Assembly: GCA_003427395.1 (NCBI GenBank) | Contig: BFEA01000129.1 | Span: 2,258,117-2,282,595 of the forward strand | DNA from: Chara braunii | Taxonomy: Eukaryota; Streptophyta; Charophyceae; Charales; Characeae | Length of the DNA: 24,479 bases | Direction of reading: 5' to 3' | Notes under the pieces: model-generated | What the model was told of the DNA's origin: nothing | Seen by the model: only the letters and a program-made list of their open reading frames with translations | Database searches by the model: none | Part shown: piece by piece, positions 17,340 through 24,479 of the stretch | How the letters are laid out: each line of letters opens with the position of its first letter | Numbering within the stretch: position 1 is the first letter of the stretch | Made by a program: the position numbers and the translations under genes

Positions 17340-17730
17340 ATATGCGTTCAATGGTCTCCGCATTTTTGTGGAAAGGGAAGAGACTCAAACACCTCTGGCA
17401 CCATGGAAGTAGCAAACCTCTTTGTTCTACTTTGGTACGATCAGCCAGTCAATTGTTAGTTGGTAGGCAGCGATAGGCAATTTGCCACTTGAGGAAAGTG
17501 ATTTTCATTGGTTTAAATTTATGTTCCTTAAACCATCAAATTCGTGTTAGAAGAGAGCGGTCCACATTTAAGTGTCTGGCCCACCGGTCGTTAATCGTAT
17601 CTCTTAAACACCTTTTAGGTCTGAGCATTTTGTAGGTTGATTTAACCGAAAGCTGGTGTAGGCTGATGTGGCCCGGATCCCCCTTCCTCTGAGGGAGCTT
17701 CCAAGTCCATTTTGTTGGATCCTGTGTCAA
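17340..17730 (-). pseudogene. LINE C zinc-binding (zf-RVT-like) region
   Basis: The minus strand reads KWTWKLPQ, LSVKSTYKMLRPKRCLRD and INDRWARHLNV, then in another frame FKPMKITFLKWQIAYRCLPT and CQRC, ending ETIERIFMQCPIA. A CxxC pair, a downstream acidic turn and a final C-P-x-A are the layout of the zf-RVT domain (usually CxxC...H...C), with the expected His apparently Arg here. The domain is thought to help bind RNA or DNA. Stops separate the pieces. Confidence 0.75.
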
Positions 17731-18058
17731 ATCCTCGATTGGTTTGGAAAGGCTGGAACACCAACTTTTGCCCCTTCTCTTCTATTACTCTCACTCGGTG
17801 CACGGATGATCTCTCTTTCCATTCGAAGGGGGCTCTGTTTCCTTGAAGAGTGCCTGCTCTGGTGATGGCGTAGTGTTCGACTAAGACAATTTGGGGCAAG
17901 ACCATGTGTCCTTGGCTCACCCCTAGCAGGGTTTCCGACCTTGCAACCCAATCCCCTTCCTTCAAGGTGGGGCCTTGTTTAAGAATTTGGTACCATGACC
18001 GTGGAATGGCCTCAATTAGGTTATCCAAAAGTTCCTCTATGTGGTGGCAGTACCGCAA
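17642..18058 (-). pseudogene. LINE C connection segment
   Basis: A 138-residue minus frame, the longest in LINE C, reads HHIEELLDNLIEAIPRSWYQ, GPTLKEGDWVARSE and SSVHRVRVIEEKGQKLVFQP. The same order occurs in LINE A (QLTEVIPQDWKNLLAH, then CVECIDNKGRHI), so this is a conserved part of this LINE lineage between the RT and the zinc knuckle. It starts inside the protein, so the first Met is not meaningful. Confidence 0.7.
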
Positions 18059-18780
18059 ATTTCCTCGCAGTTGGTCTATATTGTTTTCCAGTCTCGTCTA
18101 TCTTTGTCCCATAGGTCTCCAACCCTAAGCACCCCTCTTTTCACCCAGCTTTGCCAGGGCGGGGATGAGCTTATCATTCGACAACCTTTCGAGTCTACCA
18201 CCCATCGATTTCCAAAAAGGGGTTGACGATAGATTTCCTCCCAACGGTCGGGGTGAGCCCTATCAGGGAGCGGAAGTTTGCGTGAGGTTTCCAGCAGAGA
18301 TGGTCAGAAAGTGTCCATTGTCTAACCACCCTCCAGGCCCTCCCCTCCTTGGGGGGGTTACGTGGGATCGTCTAGAATCGGTCTTCTAACCATCTCAGCG
18401 GGTGAGTTGTTTGAAAATTTCCGGGGCCATCCGGGCTAAGTGTTCTAGGGCTAATACGCACCATGAACTCTGGGGGGTGAGGATGATTTTTTTATCCATT
18501 TTAGTCATAATGCTTGCACTTGTGTGGTTGAATCGATTATTCTCAGGCCTCCTCTTACCTTGGGTTGGATTATTGAGTTCCACGCTACTCGGCTTATTAC
18601 GTTGCTCCGCTCACCGTCCCCTCTCCATAGGAAAGCCGCTACTTTTTTTCTTAGGCTTCTAAGGGTTGTTTTGCTTAAGGGCCATAGCAGTGACTTGTAC
18701 CATAATGTAGCAAAGATAACATTGTTGATTACTAGGGCGCGGCCAAACAGGGATGTGTGCTTGTTTCTCCAATTGTTAAG
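18059..18780 (-). pseudogene. LINE C RT thumb and GGLRIID block
   Basis: Minus-strand text reads LNNWRNKHTSLFGRALVINN, VIFATLWYKSLLWPL, LRKKVAAFLWRGDGERSNVI, then VAWNSIIQPKVRGGLRIID, TTQVQAL and KWIKK. These are the standard LINE post-palm landmarks (W-x-x-K-x-x-SL-x-GRALVINxxI, FLW, GGLGIID-x-x-Q-x-x-ALL-x-KW). The frame then shifts: 18583-18395 shows SSWCVLALEHLARMAPEIFK. The rest down to 18059 is broken by stops. Confidence 0.85.
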
Positions 18781-18931
18781 TTTTTGCTGAGCCGGAGCGT
18801 TGAATCAATCATCGTTTATTAGCGGACATCCCCTCTGTGGTCATTGCTACCACTAGGATTCTTACTGGGCTTTCTAGCGGCATCCATGCAATACGTGATG
18901 ACTCCAGAGAACGTCCCCCTTGATAATGGAT

Positions 18932-19201
18932 TCACCATCTTTGTGTTTTGCTCCTCCAATTGACTATCATGTCAGAGACCTTAGCAATTTTTTTCATCAT
19001 CTGTTGAATTTCCTCCATTGTGTTGTGTGTGGCCTCTGTCAGGATTGTGAGGTCATCCGCAAAAAAAGAGCAAACCGAGATTGCGTCCGCCGGAATGTGT
19101 GTGGCTCGAATTTCGGTAATGTTTTTGTTTGCCCGAAGGTTGACAGCTAGTGTTTCCATAATGACCAAAAAGAGGAAGGGGGAACAACATAAAAAATTCA
19201 C
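18932..19201 (-). pseudogene. LINE C RT palm, motif C (FADD) segment
   Basis: An 89-residue minus frame reads PFLFLVIMETLAVNL (the end of motif B in RQGDPLSPFLF-type RTs), then VCSFFADDLTILTEA, which holds an intact F-A-D-D box with both catalytic aspartates (residues about 49-52). It ends with EIQQMMKKIAKVSDMIVNW, the usual helix leading to the NWxKS block. The initial residues before PFLF come from the inserted AT-rich DNA, so the Met is not original. Confidence 0.88.
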
Positions 19202-19540
19202 AAAATTAAATAATCATTCTATAGTAAAATTCTATTCTAAATTTTAAATTTTTATTCCATCTTAAAAAATGCCATTCCAATTTTAAAATTTTCCGTCTTA
19301 CTTGAAAACTTTCCTTCTAAGAATGAGGTATCCCTTCTTATTTGAACTGAATGCTGAAAGTCTGGATAAGTTCATGAAATATTTTAATTGGACTGTCATT
19401 CTAAGTAAGGATTTTCAGTCATAAATAGGTTAACCCAATCTAAATTAGAAGAAATTTATTGTAGTAGAACTGAAAATTTAAGAATTGAAAGAATATTGGA
19501 ATGATAATTTATAAACATGAATTTTTTTTTTTTTATAGAA
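19188..19540. mobile_element. AT-rich insert of about 340 bp in LINE C with imperfect terminal inverted repeats
   Basis: It splits the RT between RQGDP and PFLFLV. The left end 19191-19220 (starting AAAAAATTCA) matches the reverse complement of 19498-19527 at 22 of 30 positions by eye. The interior is AT-rich and non-coding. A MITE-like insertion fits. The A/T bias lowers the weight of the inverted repeat, and no clear target duplication was identified. Confidence 0.5.
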
Positions 19541-19559
19541 TATTTTTCAACTTTCGTTT

Positions 19560-19781
19560 CTCGAGGGAACTTTCTGTTGCAACTGGGTCCCCTTGGCGGA
19601 CCGACCGTTCGAGGCGTAGGGTTGGTGCTAGACTTCCTTTGACTTGGACATAAGTCGTTGCATTCTGATGCAGAATTTGTATCCAACGTCTAAAACCTGA
19701 CCTAAAATTCATTTTTTTCAAGCATTTGTCTAAAAACAGCATGTGCACATGGTCGTAGGCTTTTTCGAAGTCGATGAACAC
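19560..19781 (-). pseudogene. LINE C RT palm, motifs A and B
   Basis: The minus frame reads MFIDFEKAYDHVHMLFLDKC, i.e. motif A with its catalytic Asp in FIDFEKAYD, then YVQVKGSLAPTLRLERSVRQ and GDP, i.e. motif B (SVRQGDP). After GDP it runs into unrelated Ser/Lys-rich text contributed by the insert. The continuation is at 19188 and below. Confidence 0.88.
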
Positions 19782-19847
19782 TAGGGTTGCGTTCTGCCGG
19801 GAGTGTTTTGTGAGTTGGAGTACCTTATAGATTAATAAAATGTTCTC

Positions 19848-20171
19848 TTATATATTCCTATTTTCCATGAAGCCTGTTTGAGAGGGATGGATAATGTCTT
19901 CCTTTACTGGGATCATTCGATTGGCTAAGGCTTTAGACAACATTTTGTATACTACTGTAAGAACAATGATTGAGCGATAATTTCTAATATTCATTTTGTC
20001 CCTTTTTTTATACAGGAGGGTCAATATCCCTTGCCCCACTCTTTCGTCTATCTCACCTGTGAGCCATATTTCTTTATCAAAAGCCATGACGTCCCGGCTC
20101 AGGAATTCCCATGTGGTTTCCCAAAATTCCGTAGGGAAGTCATCAATCCCAGGTGCTTTCTCTTTTTTCAT
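19848..20171 (-). pseudogene. LINE C RT fingers
   Basis: A 107-residue minus frame has KKEKAPGIDDFPTEFWETTW (the KSPGxDGxPxEFY block), EIDERVGQGILTLLYKKRDK and NIRNYRSIIVLTVVYKMLSK (NWRPIxLLNxxYKxLxK), then HPSQTGFMENRNI (QxGFxxGRxI). This is the complete fingers half of a LINE reverse transcriptase in one frame, the best-preserved piece in the window. It joins motif A across a short broken stretch. Confidence 0.9.
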
Positions 20172-20265
20172 TTGAAGGAGGACCGTTCATATCTTTAGAG
20201 AGCGGGGCCTCCAGGGATTCATATTGTTCATATGTCAAGGTTTTTAACCGGTTGCAGGAACTTTG

Positions 20266-20553
20266 TTAATTGACGATCCTGTTGTGGTGCATCTGACTTG
20301 TTACATGCGAGGAGAATAAATCTCTGTAGAAATGATATGTTATTTTGGTGCACCGCGCCGTAGTCACGATCGGGTACGACTCCCCGACTTTCGGTTCGTA
20401 GAGTGCCTCGATAGTAGTCCTTTTGAGGCGTGTTCTATCTCTTCTAAAAAAACGAGAATTCAACAATCCCTCTGTATAGTATATAGATAATCTTGCCCTT
20501 GTCTGGGCTCCCTGCCATCGATATTGTGCGTGTCTCAAAAGTTGAGCTTTCAA
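20266..20553 (-). pseudogene. LINE C pre-RT segment
   Basis: A 95-residue minus frame reads YRWQGAQTRARLSIYYTEGL followed by LNSRFFRRDRTRLKRTTIEA. It then has ITYHFYRDLFSS, matching the W-x-x-x-G-x-x-x-S-x-x-FF and FYxxLF landmarks that lie ahead of LINE RTs. It connects to the fingers after about 95 bp in another frame. Confidence 0.8.
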
Positions 20554-20569
20554 GTCGAGTATGTGAGGT

Positions 20570-20949
20570 TGTAATTAAGAGGAAATTGGTTTCTGCTCTT
20601 GCAATGTTTGCTTTTGTTCTGCATCTACTAGGTTGGGCATTATCGTGCTTTCCTGTTCGTGTCGTTGTGTGGCTAGATGTTTGGAATATTCATTGCATTT
20701 TTTGCCATAAAAAACGGTCCGTTGTTGAACCAAACGATTTGTGAGTCGTGCTGTAAGATCGTAATGAAGAGGAAATTGCTTCCTCCTCTTGCGATGTTTG
20801 CGTTTGTTTTGCGACTACTAAGTTGGGCATTATCGTGATTTCCTGCTGGTGTCGTTGTGCTGCTAGATGTTTGGAATATTCGTTGCATTTTTTTGCCATA
20901 AAAAGCAGTCTGTTGTTGAACCATGCGATTTGCGAGTCGTGTTGGGGAT
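20570..20949. repeat. 190-bp tandem duplication inside LINE C
   Basis: Units 20570-20759 and 20760-20949 align throughout. GTTGGGCATTATCGTG occurs at 20632 and 20822, and TAGATGTTTGGAATATTC and CATTTTTTGCCATAAAAA-type blocks recur at the same offset. Identity is high by eye, in the 80s percent. On the minus strand both units encode related text (KHLAAQRHQQEITIMPN versus a shifted frame). Since 190 is not a multiple of three, the duplication shifts the frame. Confidence 0.9.
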
Positions 20950-21056
20950 GTTGGTCTTTCCAGAAGGCTCATACTTGCTATAGGTCTTTCTAGAATGTTT
21001 GTGACCCAAGTAGTGAAGTATTGAGTTTGTAGTAGCTAGCCCCTTGGTCCGGTCTT

Positions 21057-21487
21057 TTGCGAAAGGTTCAGATTGTCATGCACATCCTGTGGTCAAGGCA
21101 TGGGTACGGGCTAGTTAGCAATATCGTTGTTGTGGTGAGCCCCGCTCCCAAGTCCTCAAATGTCAAGATTAGGTCTATCCAGGATTTGAACAGTTTGGCA
21201 AGGTCCTTGTTTCAAAAACAAGTAAAGGCCTTTTCAGTCGGGAAGCTGCATCTAAAGGTGTCGAATAGCGAGAGGGAAGCACACAAATCCCTCAACATTC
21301 GCTCGTCCTCTTCTGCGTTGTGTGTGGTAGCAGGGTGGATTTTCCAGCGGTCCGGCCATTTGTCTGGTGCGACATTAAAATCTCCAGCTAGGATTATTGG
21401 AATATCCGGGATGGGAACTTTTTCGATCTTTCCAAAAAAGTCCTCCTTTCGTGGGGTGCGTTAGGGGCAAATAAGGATATATACTGA
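21057..21487 (-). pseudogene. LINE C endonuclease, C-terminal two thirds
   Basis: The minus strand reads VYILICP, then DFFGKIEKVPIPDIPIILAG, continuing DFNVAPDKWPDRW (the GDFNxxxxxxDR motif of APE endonucleases with catalytic Asp and Asn). It then has MLRDLCASLSLFDTFR and, after a stop, SWIDLILTFEDL and PYPCLDHRMCM, where the D-H pair corresponds to the SDHxPV active-site motif. The N-terminal part with the LQE motif is absent, as the R repeat starts just to the right. Confidence 0.85.
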
Positions 21488-21498
21488 AAACTGAAAAA

Positions 21499-21641
21499 AA
21501 CAAATTTTGCATGAAAGCACACTTTTGCCCTTTTGATTCATTTATTACTTTTGTTTTTTGTTGTTGGTTTACTTGGTGCCCACTCTACGGACTGGTAACA
21601 AGTCTAGCGTAAAAGGTTTGCGACGTTTGTTATAATGACCC
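21499..21641 (-). repeat. R repeat, copy 3
   Basis: In reverse complement it starts GGGTCATTATAACAAACGTC (identical to 9633-9652), then AACCTTTTACGC, GACTTGTTACCAGTC, GGGCACCAA and GGGCAAAAGTG, ending near a T/A run. It borders the truncated 5' side of LINE C. Confidence 0.8.
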
Positions 21642-21649
21642 TTCAAATA

Positions 21650-23500
21650 CCCCAAAAATATAGGGCTCTGCTTACCGCTTCGGCAAGCTCTACTCTCGAG
21701 CTCCAGCTATCATACGCGGTTGATGTTCCCCTATGCACCATCGCTGAGGGTGAGTTTGGGTTAGCCCAAATACTCTAGTACACTACCTCCGCGCTTATGC
21801 AGGCGCAAAACAGCGCCGCTCGAAACGCAGTCCAGTCACGATGCATTCGTAACGATTCATTACCTTTTCGTTTGGAAACTTCAAAGGCCGACCATTTGGT
21901 GTTCCAGCACCCGTTCGCCAATTGCATTGTCCACCTTTTCCTGAGGCCGATTCTGCCATGGGTACCAATTTTTTGCGGGCCGAGTTCTGTCACGGGCGTC
22001 ATTATGGGTCGTATTCCAGTTCACGCCATTGAAGGAAGTTTGGGAGGCAATTCCAGGTTCAAACTGCAGTCCAACAGGACCAGACTCACCTTGGTTCCTG
22101 AGTGGGGTCATCTCTGATGGGATTACTCCGGATGCAGCCGACATTGCTATATATCAATAGTGAGTGGAAGCACGCATTGCGTTTTCTGCTGAGCTTCCAC
22201 GGTGGTCGTACACGAGAAGTTGAGCGACACATTCCTGCACAGGCAAGAGGCGGCGTGTGAGTTCTCTCAGAGTTTTTCCCCTTTCACATGCTGTAACTTC
22301 ATTAATTTTCAAGGATTCCACCCACCCCTTTTCCCTCGGTGCTGGGCCCTGGGGCAGGGCACATTGGTCTATGGAAAGCCTCTGAGATATCTGATCATGC
22401 AATCATCAATTCTTACTTCATCTCGATTCTTCCAATCTTTGAGATTGAGGTCGTCAGGATACAAACATCACTCTTTTGCAGGTTGAGTTTTGTTGTGGGC
22501 ACCATTGCCACACCAATTTCTTCTTTCCGGCTGGCGGGCCATTTCGATACTGTAGGCCGAGCCCCAGAAGTTGTGGAGTGTGCAAGGCCCTGCCGGAGAA
22601 AAAAGGCTGGGAAACACACCGATGGTTTATACCACTAGTTCACTGCCAGAGCCTTGTGGGGGGAAAAAATGTGTTGCAAACTCCGAACTTTCTGAGGCGG
22701 GACCACCATTGATAAATTTCATCAACGGCCTTTGTCATGTTTGCAGCCTTTTGGTAGACCAACGTCCTATCTCGATGTGTGGTCCGGACATTTCCGAAAC
22801 TTAGCGGCCCAGTTTCCTTGATGGAAGTGACCAGGCATCAGTCCAGACTCGTTCAGACGTCCGAGTGTCTTTCTCCTGAGGTCATGAAGGAAGAGAATGT
22901 GGCTCCTCCGATCCAAACCGAAAGTAGAACGCAAGGTTCGAGAAGAAAGAACATATTTTAGGAGAACAACAAGAAAAACATCGTTACCGATGTCAGCCCA
23001 GGTAGTAGTACGGGACCTTCCCAGGTTGAGACACTTGCTGGAAATTCGATGGCTCCATTTATTTGGGGGGGTGGGGGGGGTCACTTGCTGGAAATCGGGT
23101 CCAACAGCACTTACCATACATGCATCAACAGATTCAAACAAAGTCACTGTGGAACAGTCGGACCTTTTCACCCTGAGGGAGGCATCGCCCTTCTGGCCAG
23201 TTAATCCTAGATTCCTAGCAGCTGAAATCCTCACTCCGTAGCTCATGTACTCTGTTCATGTCCCCTTTATCCTGTCCTAAGCACGTCTCAGTGCTCAGTA
23301 CCTGACCTCGAACGGTCGGTCCTGTGGCAAAAATCATAAGCAAATGCCTACCAGTATAAGAAATTGTGATCGAACAACGGCTCATGGCCACCGAGGTCCC
23401 TCGGCACCCTCTTCATAAATTTACAGTCCAGCCACAATCTGATTATCCCAACAGCACTGAAATATCAACGCGACAATGGTGTCGCAATCGTGACAGGCGT
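21650..23500. other. Unassigned region of mixed frames
   Basis: Many frames of 60-114 codons overlap on both strands without any domain I recognise. The base composition is higher in GC than the LINE-derived parts. A 15-bp direct repeat CACTTGCTGGAAAT occurs at 23032 and 23082, on either side of a G run. It could be exonic, an unfamiliar transposon or older repeat DNA. Confidence 0.35.
22767..23246 (-). CDS. 159-aa minus open frame, unknown
   Basis: The longest uninterrupted frame in the window without Ns. It begins MSYGVRISAARNLGLTGQKG and is basic and Ser/Arg/Leu-rich, with no signal peptide, membrane segment or motif that I recognise. A + strand frame of 114 aa (22897-23241) covers most of it, so at least one of the two is a shadow. 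It may be an exon or chance. No start context or splice evidence is available. Confidence 0.2.
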   Translation of the reverse strand: MSYGVRISAARNLGLTGQKGDASLRVKRSDCSTVTLFESVDACMVSAVGPDFQQVTPPTPPNKWSHRISSKCLNLGRSRTTTWADIGNDVFLVVLLKYVLSSRTLRSTFGLDRRSHILFLHDLRRKTLGRLNESGLMPGHFHQGNWAAKFRKCPDHTSR

Positions 23501-23514
23501 GTGGCTACAACAAC

Positions 23515-23724
23515 AGCATCAACAGGAACAAGAAGGTCAGGAGGAAGAGGAGGAGCAGGAGGAGGAGGAGGAGCAGCAGAAGAAGAGCTGTAGCATCAGC
23601 AGGAACAAGAAGGTCACAAGGAGGAGGAGGAGGAGGAGGAGCAGAAGCAGAAGCGCTGTAGCATCAGCAGGAACAAGAAGCTCAGGAGGAGGAGGAGGAG
23701 GAGGAGCAGAAGAAGAAGAGCTGT
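23515..23724 (+). repeat. Minisatellite, three units of 65-77 bp
   Basis: Units begin AGCATCARCAGGAACAAGAA at 23515, 23592 and 23660 and end in GAGCTGT or GCGCTGT. Each has a GGA-rich middle of varying length (77, 68 and 65 bp). The Gln/Glu/Gly/Ser-rich frames here are by-products of the array. Confidence 0.9.
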
Positions 23725-23805
23725 AGCAAATCAATAACAAGAAGTGATCTCCTCCTGCAGCGAGTCTTCCGTGGTCTGCACCTTTTCACCTTAGAAACAA
23801 CCATC

Positions 23806-23878
23806 GATTGGTAATGATCTCCTCCAGTGTAGGAAGAAGTCCTTATTGTAGGAAGAAGTCCTTATTTCATTACCAATC
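23806..23878. repeat. 19-bp tandem duplication within a small inverted repeat
   Basis: GTAGGAAGAAGTCCTTATT is present twice in tandem (23829-23847 and 23848-23866). Outside them GATTGGTAATGA (23806-23817) is the exact inverse of 23867-23878. Confidence 0.8.
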
Positions 23879-24005
23879 TTGTCACTGACAGGCCTTTGTC
23901 ATCTGTCAACAATTTTTATTTATTTATTTATTTTTTTAAACGCAAGCTCCCATCGATTCGTGGGGACTGATACAATTCAATCCCGAGTACGATTCAAGGA
24001 GAGCA

Positions 24006-24409
24006 ATGTTCCAAGCATCAGCATTTAGGCCAAGGACAGTTTTGAAAACCATATCATCGTGGATCGGGTATACATCTTCAACAACTCCATCCCCGTTACT
24101 CCTAAATATTCACGAATCTCTTCAAATACTTCTCTTTGTCCCAAGTTTCCACAAATACATCAATCTATACCAAGTTGACCTGAAACCAAATGATCATCAT
24201 ACTTCAACGCGACTCCATACTCCTGTGCTTGATTGCAGCAATGATGATCACTCTTCGACGCGATTATGCACTCCTGTGCCTGATAGCAGCCTTTCTTCAG
24301 AAATTGCAGCCACACGGTCTTCTGTCTTCACAAACTTTGACCTGTCGTTGTTGTTCCGACTAAGCAAAGTAGTGCTAGAAGTTTTGTCAGGCACATTGTC
24401 CACATCTTG

Positions 24410-24410
<1 letters not shown>
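24006..24410 (+). CDS. 134-aa open frame with a 17-residue internal repeat, unknown
   Basis: The frame opens MFQASAFRPRTVLKTISSWI and ends shortly before the CT microsatellite. Its middle repeats a 17-residue unit: DHHTSTRLHTPVLDCSN then DDHSSTRLCTPVPDSSL (24189-24290 in DNA). The 51-bp period keeps the frame open, and most differences keep similar residues, which is compatible with coding but also expected from a duplicated 51-mer. No motif or homologue recognised. It could be an exon of a host gene or part of a repeat. Confidence 0.3.
24189..24290 (+). repeat. 51-bp tandem duplication
   Basis: Two units, 24189-24239 and 24240-24290, both start AATGATSATCA and end GCAGC. They share ACTCCTGTG and CGACGCGA-type blocks. 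By eye roughly 80-85% identical. Confidence 0.85.

Positions 24411-24414
<4 letters not shown>

Positions 24415-24479
<65 letters not shown>
24415..24479. repeat. (CT)n microsatellite at window end
   Basis: An uninterrupted CT dinucleotide array of about 65 bp that continues to the end of the window. Confidence 0.99.

Larger units (their letters stand above)
16789..21487 (-). mobile_element. LINE C: near full-length ORF2 relic of a non-LTR retrotransposon
   Basis: About 4.7 kb of minus strand carries, right to left, endonuclease (21480-21057), linker with a 190-bp duplication (20972-20570), pre-RT (20553-20266), RT fingers (20171-19848), RT palm motifs A and B (19781-19560), an AT-rich insert (19188-19540), the FADD box (19201-18932), thumb (about 18780-18590), connection (18583-17642) and a zinc-knuckle-like end (17730-17100). 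The N-terminal endonuclease third is missing at the right edge, where an R repeat lies. Frameshifts are frequent but key motifs are well kept, so it is younger than LINES A and B. Confidence 0.9.

Noticed and set aside
23490-23740. Gln/Glu- or Ser/Leu-rich frames on both strands
   Set aside because: Explained by the GGA/GCA minisatellite; no features outside the repeat.
1-24479. CRISPR array, phage, operon or bacterial defence system
   Set aside because: No evenly spaced short repeats with unique spacers and no bacterial-type gene organisation; composition and LINEs are eukaryotic.

Overview
This window looks like repeat-dense, non-coding DNA from a large eukaryotic genome. I find no intact host gene, no operon structure, no ribosomal RNA, no convincing tRNA and no CRISPR array. 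The only proteins I recognise are decayed pieces of non-LTR retrotransposons (LINEs) with an APE-type endonuclease, a reverse transcriptase and a C-terminal region resembling the zinc-binding zf-RVT domain. That C-terminal domain is most familiar from plant L1-like elements, so a streptophyte (charophyte alga or non-flowering land plant) would fit. This is inference from transposon style only; no host gene confirms it.

Layout. 1-200 is GGA-type purine-rich satellite. 340-1425 is a cluster of nested palindromes and inverted repeats built around a GCGGTCAGATNCATCC motif. 1551-1943 is a GC-rich, poly(A)-tailed retroposed insert with a perfect 17-bp target-site duplication. LINE A (+ strand, about 1946-5340) follows. 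It is interrupted by a 332-bp internal tandem duplication and an AT-rich insert, and its catalytic ADD has become ANN. 5345-6660 is unassigned apart from a 22-bp minisatellite and a weak tRNA-like segment. 6664-6843 is an assembly gap, flanked by poly-A and GA/CT microsatellites. 7100-8941 has T-rich DNA and nothing recognisable.

8942-9295 is a fold-back (long inverted repeat) element, and a second copy at 10512-10807 lies inside LINE B (- strand, about 13250 down to 10090). A separate short dispersed repeat, called R here, occurs at 9633-9790, 9815-9960, 15943-16070 and 21499-21641. Minus-strand reading segments at 14615-15419 could be an older 5' or ORF1 part of a LINE, but I cannot identify them. 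16114-16151 is an exact Illumina Nextera mate-pair junction adapter, so the assembly is suspect there. LINE C (- strand, about 21487 down to 16789) is the most complete relic: endonuclease, RT with an intact FADD, thumb, C-terminal domain and zinc-knuckle-like end. It carries a 190-bp tandem duplication and a 340-bp AT-rich insert with terminal inverted repeats. 21650-23500 is unassigned, and the window closes with minisatellites, one 134-aa reading frame with an in-frame 17-residue repeat, and a CT microsatellite.

No genes work together here. The region reads as layered insertions, with LINEs oldest, then fold-back elements, short inserts and the retroposed element placed into or beside them. 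The most original signal is the palindrome family sharing the CAGATRCATCC motif. The most practically important one is the adapter contamination.
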